From assembly GCA_015256945.1 (NCBI GenBank), contig JABZLB010000043.1, positions 1 through 18,915 on the forward strand: 18,915 nucleotides of DNA. The letters are read 5' to 3'. The DNA comes from Prevotellaceae bacterium (GTDB lineage Bacteria; Bacteroidota; Bacteroidia; Bacteroidales; Bacteroidaceae). Below the pieces are notes generated by a model. That model was not told the DNA's origin. It ran no database searches and saw only the letters and a list, made by a program, of their open reading frames with translations. Position numbers and translations under genes: made by a program. Below are positions 15,625 through 18,915 of this stretch, one piece after another. Position 1 is the stretch's first letter. Each line of letters opens with the position of its first letter.

Positions 15625-16680
15625 ATGAAAAATATAAAAACTACCCATAACGTATTTCGTTACTCAAATACTATACTAACAATAGTAACGGTAGCCATGA
15701 TGTCCTTTATCACATTATCGTGTAATAACGACTGGACAGAAGAGCAATACACACGTTACATTAGCTTTCGCTCTCCACTAAACAGCGAGGGAGTAACCAA
15801 TATTTATGTTCCTTTCACTCGCAAAAATACACAAGCAGGAGCCAATAACAACACGGGTATCTCGTCTTACAATCTGCCTGTAATTGTTAGCGGGTCAACA
15901 AATAACAACAATAACATTGCTGTTCATGTATATCATGATGCCGATACACTGGCAACAGAGAACTATGCCCGCTTTCAAAACCGCAACGATTTATGGTATA
16001 AGGATATGAGCGAATACGCATCATTTCCTGAAACCATAACCATTAAAGCCGGTGAAAACGTTGAGTTGCTGCCTATAAAGTTTAATTTCAATGGTATTGA
16101 CATGGCTAAGAAATGGGTTCTCCCAATTGGTATTGAAGAGAAAGCCGATTACGGATATAAAAAACATCCTGTTAAAAACTATGCCAAAGCTTTGCTCCGA
16201 ATATTTCCTTTCAATGATTATAGTGGAGAATATTCGGGTACTGCCATGCGAATTTATTCGTCAGACGACCCTACCCTTGCAACGGCTAAAAGCAATATTC
16301 GTGGCTATGTTGTAAACGACACTACCATCTTCTTCTATGCCGGCGATATTGATGAAACACGTACCGACCGTGAGAATTATAAAATATTTGCGCATTTTAG
16401 TGGGGGCAATCAAGGCACCGTTGAATTATATGCCAAGAATCCTGACATCAAGCTACACGTTACAAACCAGGCTTCATACAGCATCCAGGAGATTGCCGAT
16501 GCTACACAACCTTATTTAGTACACAGATATTTGGTAATTCATAACATTGCCTACACTTACGTCGACTATACTTCAGTACCGGGATATGAAATAAGTTATG
16601 GTGTAGACGGAACATTAACGCAGGAACGTAAAATCAATACACAAATACCTGACGAAGACCAGGCTATACAATGGGAATAG
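15625..16680 (+). CDS. PUL outer-membrane lipoprotein, DUF1735/DUF4361-like
   Basis: Probable surface glycan-binding or accessory lipoprotein in the SusE/SusF position. From ATG 15625 it is 351 residues. The n-region is MKNIKTTHNVFRYSN, a hydrophobic stretch leads to lipobox ITLSC, and then NNDWTEEQY follows. The N-terminal half has the DUF1735-like pattern of Bacteroidota PUL proteins: YVPFTRKN, LPVIVSGS, an ITIKAGENVELLPIKFNF strand pair and KWVLPIGIE. The C-terminal half (from about NDYSGEYSG) resembles DUF4361/DUF4973. I name these families from memory. An upstream in-frame ATG at 15598 overlaps the SusD stop by 8 bases and would lengthen the n-region to 24 residues. The 15625 start gives a more normal signal peptide. 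It is the last gene of the operon. Binding function is inferred from position. Confidence 0.8.
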   Translation: MKNIKTTHNVFRYSNTILTIVTVAMMSFITLSCNNDWTEEQYTRYISFRSPLNSEGVTNIYVPFTRKNTQAGANNNTGISSYNLPVIVSGSTNNNNNIAVHVYHDADTLATENYARFQNRNDLWYKDMSEYASFPETITIKAGENVELLPIKFNFNGIDMAKKWVLPIGIEEKADYGYKKHPVKNYAKALLRIFPFNDYSGEYSGTAMRIYSSDDPTLATAKSNIRGYVVNDTTIFFYAGDIDETRTDRENYKIFAHFSGGNQGTVELYAKNPDIKLHVTNQASYSIQEIADATQPYLVHRYLVIHNIAYTYVDYTSVPGYEISYGVDGTLTQERKINTQIPDEDQAIQWE

Positions 16681-16732
16681 ATTTCCCATACCAAAATGGC
16701 TCGCACGCCATTCTAAATTCACCGTTCCATCG

Positions 16733-16785
16733 ATATTAAACATTCAGGCTGACATCTTTACGATGTCAGCCTGAATGTTTAATAT
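16733..16785. terminator. perfect 24-bp inverted repeat between convergent operons, probable bidirectional terminator
   Basis: The arms at 16733-16756 and 16762-16785 are exact reverse complements around a 5-base loop TTTAC. The outer part is A/T-rich (ATATTAAAC and GTTTAATAT) and the centre is mixed (CAGGCTGAC). It begins 52 bases after the last PUL gene. On either strand the 3' arm ends in GTTTAATAT, so it can act in both directions, though neither side has a long pure T-tract. Confidence 0.75.
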
Positions 16786-16849
16786 AAGAGATATGCGCTA
16801 TATCAGATACAAGTAAGCCTGCTCTCCGACAGTATCACCACTTATTTTG

Positions 16850-16909
16850 TAAACAAATAAAATAAAGCCGTGCGCCCTTGTTCGCTGAACATCGGGCACA
16901 CGGTGCTTT
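16850..16909 (-). terminator. terminator of the minus-strand BspA-like/small-protein unit
   Basis: Read on the minus strand, GCAC-CGTG-T-GCCC type sequence (from 16909) pairs with GGGC-G-CACG-GC (to 16864): AAAGC, CGTG and GCCC blocks with a 2-base bulge and one mismatch. It is followed by TTTATTTTATTTG. It lies 43 bases after the minus-strand stop at 16953. A second small hairpin, TGCTGC/GCAGCA at 16915-16933, has a T-run on the plus strand and could back up termination of the PUL operon. Confidence 0.6.
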
Positions 16910-16952
16910 ATATTTGCTGCTTCTGTGGCAGCAGTTTTTCAGGATATAATGA

Positions 16953-17162
16953 TTACTGTTCTTCCCAGTTGGTATAACCGGCTAAGGCTTTACCGTTTAC
17001 CGTTGCAACATTATCCTCTTCGTCGTCATCCATCACGAAGCCCTTTTTGGCCTCTCCTTCTAAAATGCTGTACGAAGTTACTATAAAACCCTGCATTACG
17101 TCGTCGGTGCTGACGCTTACTATGCTTGTACGGGGTGCTGTATATATTGTTTTTGTTTTCAT
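16953..17162 (-). CDS. small acidic protein of unknown function
   Basis: I do not recognise a named family. From ATG 17162 it has 69 residues. It opens MKTKTIYTAPRTSIVSVSTD, continues through VMQGFIVTSYS, and then has an acidic cluster DDDEED and a short tail ending NWEEQ. It has no signal peptide, transmembrane segment or Cys. The opening resembles short Bacteroidota proteins that start MK..Y..P followed by alternating V/I residues, a class I recall only as hypothetical proteins. An alternative ATG at 17177 adds METLT and lies 8 bases from the upstream stop. Co-directionality and the 23-base gap place it in one transcript with the BspA-like gene, which suggests a linked role that is not proven. 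Confidence 0.6.
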   Translation of the reverse strand: MKTKTIYTAPRTSIVSVSTDDVMQGFIVTSYSILEGEAKKGFVMDDDEEDNVATVNGKALAGYTNWEEQ

Positions 17163-17185
17163 CGTTAATGTCTCCATCTTTAAGT

Positions 17186-18781
17186 TTACTTGCTGATTAC
17201 TACTTTCTTTCCGTTCACAATATAAATACCGTTTACAGGATTCTTTACGCGACGGCCCTGCAAGTCGTAAATAACATCGGTTCTGGGTTCAGCTGTTTGT
17301 TCAACAGTGCTGATACCATTTGTCGTTGCTTCTTCAAAGTTAAATATTAATTCCTTGGCAGGTGCATAATCGGTACCTGTAAGCGAAACCTTAAGGCCGG
17401 CGCGGTGAGCAGGCAACTTAATAGATTCGCCATTACGACCTGTCTGATGATAGAAGCCCTGTCCCTTTATTCCATATCCAAAAAGATAATATTTAAAGCC
17501 GGCACCACTAAACTCCTGTCCCGTAGCCGTACCCACAAGCAGGTTGCCTGTAACATTCTCTTCTACACCTGAAACATTAGCCTGGTAAGCAATGGTTTTT
17601 CCTGCCGTACCCTGCAGTATAAAGCCTGTTTGCTTAGGAATAATCTTTCCCGGAGCAAAGGCAACAACCTGTGCATCTCCCACAACGCTCCCTGCGGCAG
17701 GATGGTCTACCTTTTTAATAATATAAGCCGTGCAGCCTGCGGGCACTTGAAAGTTTTCGTTTTCCAAATAATACGAAGTATAGCCGTGAGGACCAATCTT
17801 TACTTCTTCAAAGAACTTGCCAATATATGAGCTCCAGCCTTGTTTTGCTTCATAGGCTGCCGTTACGTCTACGGGAACATAAATACTGTCAGGGCCCAGG
17901 GATGTACCTTTATTATTTTCTTCACTTAAGAACTTCCAATCTTGAGCTGTCATACCCGAAATACCATTTGGTACAAAAACCGTCGGTGGATTGGGATTTT
18001 CTGAGCGAAATACTTTCACTTGATGAGTATTATATACACGGTCCATAAAACTATAATGAATACTGTCTACGGATGCTGGAAAAACAAAATAATCTTGTGT
18101 TTGTGGGAATGGAAGAGCCCACTCTCCAATATATTTAACTGTGGGGGGTAATACCCAATTTGTAGTTACATTACTGCATTGCGTAAAATATTGGTCTGAT
18201 ATTCTTGTCAACTTCGTATTCTCCAAGCCTATAACTTTCTGTAATCCCCAGTTCTCTCTAAATGTTTGGTCACCAGACTTTAGAGTAGAAGGCAAAATAA
18301 GTACTTTGGTATCTGATGCAGTCCACATCATTGCCTGCAATTCATCAAAATCTTCTATACCTTCAGAGATAATCAACGTATCACGTTGGTGCATTCTCAA
18401 ATCCCTGTCACCTAAAAAACCAACCTTTTTTACATAATACACAATGCCCGTATTTGGGTTTACCACCGAAGAGGGCAAGCCTGCCTTTACATTAGATTGA
18501 TTAAAATGTGACTCATTGCCAACATAATTTTTAGAAACACTGGTTTGAAGAGTTCCCGTAAAGGAGTTGGTATAGGTATAGGTATATGTACGTAGTGTTT
18601 CCTTGGGCCAGAGCTTGACATAATGATTGGCCGCATCAATAATTTTGTAATAACAGCTGTTTCCAAAGTTATCCGTTGCCAGGAAATCAGCATGCTCATC
18701 AGATGTTGTTGTTGTACTTTGCCCATACGACGTTACGAAGCACGCGAGGGCCATGATTAAAAGTAAAAATGTTTTTTTCAT
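17186..18781 (-). CDS. exported BspA-like leucine-rich-repeat protein with Prevotella-type C-terminal sorting tail
   Basis: The 531 residues begin with signal peptide MKKTFLLLIMALACFVTSYG, so the protein leaves the cytoplasm. The middle (about 125-260) has LRR_5/BspA-like units such as DTLIISEGIEDFDELQ, VLILPSTLK, WVLPPTVKYIGEWAL and YFVFPASVDSIHYSF. BspA-type proteins act in adhesion to host or other cells. Residues 330-480 look like beta-sandwich repeats. The last 29 residues (IYDLQGRRVKNPVNGIYIVNGKKVVIS) match the conserved tail on many secreted Prevotella proteins, similar to type IX secretion sorting domains, suggesting surface display. No TAnnTTTG box was found upstream on this strand. 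The ligand is unknown. Confidence 0.8.
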   Translation of the reverse strand: MKKTFLLLIMALACFVTSYGQSTTTTSDEHADFLATDNFGNSCYYKIIDAANHYVKLWPKETLRTYTYTYTNSFTGTLQTSVSKNYVGNESHFNQSNVKAGLPSSVVNPNTGIVYYVKKVGFLGDRDLRMHQRDTLIISEGIEDFDELQAMMWTASDTKVLILPSTLKSGDQTFRENWGLQKVIGLENTKLTRISDQYFTQCSNVTTNWVLPPTVKYIGEWALPFPQTQDYFVFPASVDSIHYSFMDRVYNTHQVKVFRSENPNPPTVFVPNGISGMTAQDWKFLSEENNKGTSLGPDSIYVPVDVTAAYEAKQGWSSYIGKFFEEVKIGPHGYTSYYLENENFQVPAGCTAYIIKKVDHPAAGSVVGDAQVVAFAPGKIIPKQTGFILQGTAGKTIAYQANVSGVEENVTGNLLVGTATGQEFSGAGFKYYLFGYGIKGQGFYHQTGRNGESIKLPAHRAGLKVSLTGTDYAPAKELIFNFEEATTNGISTVEQTAEPRTDVIYDLQGRRVKNPVNGIYIVNGKKVVISK

Positions 18782-18862
18782 TGTTATCTGTGAATTAATC
18801 TATTGAAAATTTGCCATATAAAAACGCTTATATCCTTATTGCATCACCTTGCAAAAGGGCAT

Positions 18863-18901
18863 AAAAAAGCGAACAAAGGGAACTTCGAAAAGCCCTTTGT
18901 T
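18863..18901 (-). terminator. intrinsic terminator of a minus-strand gene beyond the right edge
   Basis: On the minus strand, AACAAAGGG (18901-18893) pairs with CCCTTTGTT (18880-18872) over 9 bp. An inner CTT-TTCG-AAG mini-stem extends it, and CGCTTTTTT (to 18863) follows. It implies another minus-strand gene just outside the window and isolates the BspA-like unit as its own transcript. The remaining bases 18782-18862 hold no recognisable -33/-7 pair. Confidence 0.65.
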
Positions 18902-18915
18902 TATTAAGGTTGCGA

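Noticed and set aside
16915..16939. TGCTGC/GCAGCA hairpin followed by five T on the plus strand as an independent terminator
   Set aside because: The 6-bp stem lies more than 200 bases after the last plus-strand gene, beyond a much stronger hairpin. At most it is a backup.

Overview
The window comes from a member of the Bacteroidota, most likely Prevotella in the broad sense (Prevotellaceae). The evidence is a 290-residue group-specific RpoD, TAnnTTTG-type -7 promoter boxes, no Shine-Dalgarno sequences, a SusC/SusD pair, a tRNA without an encoded CCA, and a BspA-like protein with a C-terminal tail of a kind common in Prevotella. The DNA is AT-rich throughout.

Positions 1-5103 are housekeeping. 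They hold the 3' part of tRNA-Arg(ACG) with its terminator, then rpoD, an ABC-F ATPase of the YbiT type, and grpE-dnaJ closed by an intrinsic terminator. Positions 5117-8891 are metabolic: folC stands alone, and galM-galK form a Leloir-pathway operon with its own promoter and a strong terminator.

Positions 8907-16680 hold a polysaccharide-utilisation-type operon for outer-membrane glycan capture. It encodes an IPT/TIG-NHL lipoprotein, a SusC-like TonB-dependent transporter, a SusD-like lipoprotein and a DUF1735/DUF4361-like lipoprotein. No glycoside hydrolase, lyase or regulator is visible. It ends at a perfect 24-bp hairpin. From the right edge a minus-strand unit converges on it: an exported BspA-like leucine-rich-repeat protein followed by an unrecognised acidic protein of about 69 residues.

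Three points deserve most attention. (1) GrpE has an N-terminal extension with 6 Cys and 10 His in 49 residues, including two CxxCHH motifs, unlike an ordinary GrpE tail. (2) The first PUL lipoprotein has a clear signal peptide in frame but no usable start codon. An ATG 22 bases upstream of an 8-G tract would join the frame if the tract were 7 or 10 G, so this is either a phase-variable switch in the off state or a homopolymer assembly error. (3) The ABC-F protein keeps one complete ATP site (NBD1 Walker motifs with NBD2 LSGGE) and has lost the other on both faces.
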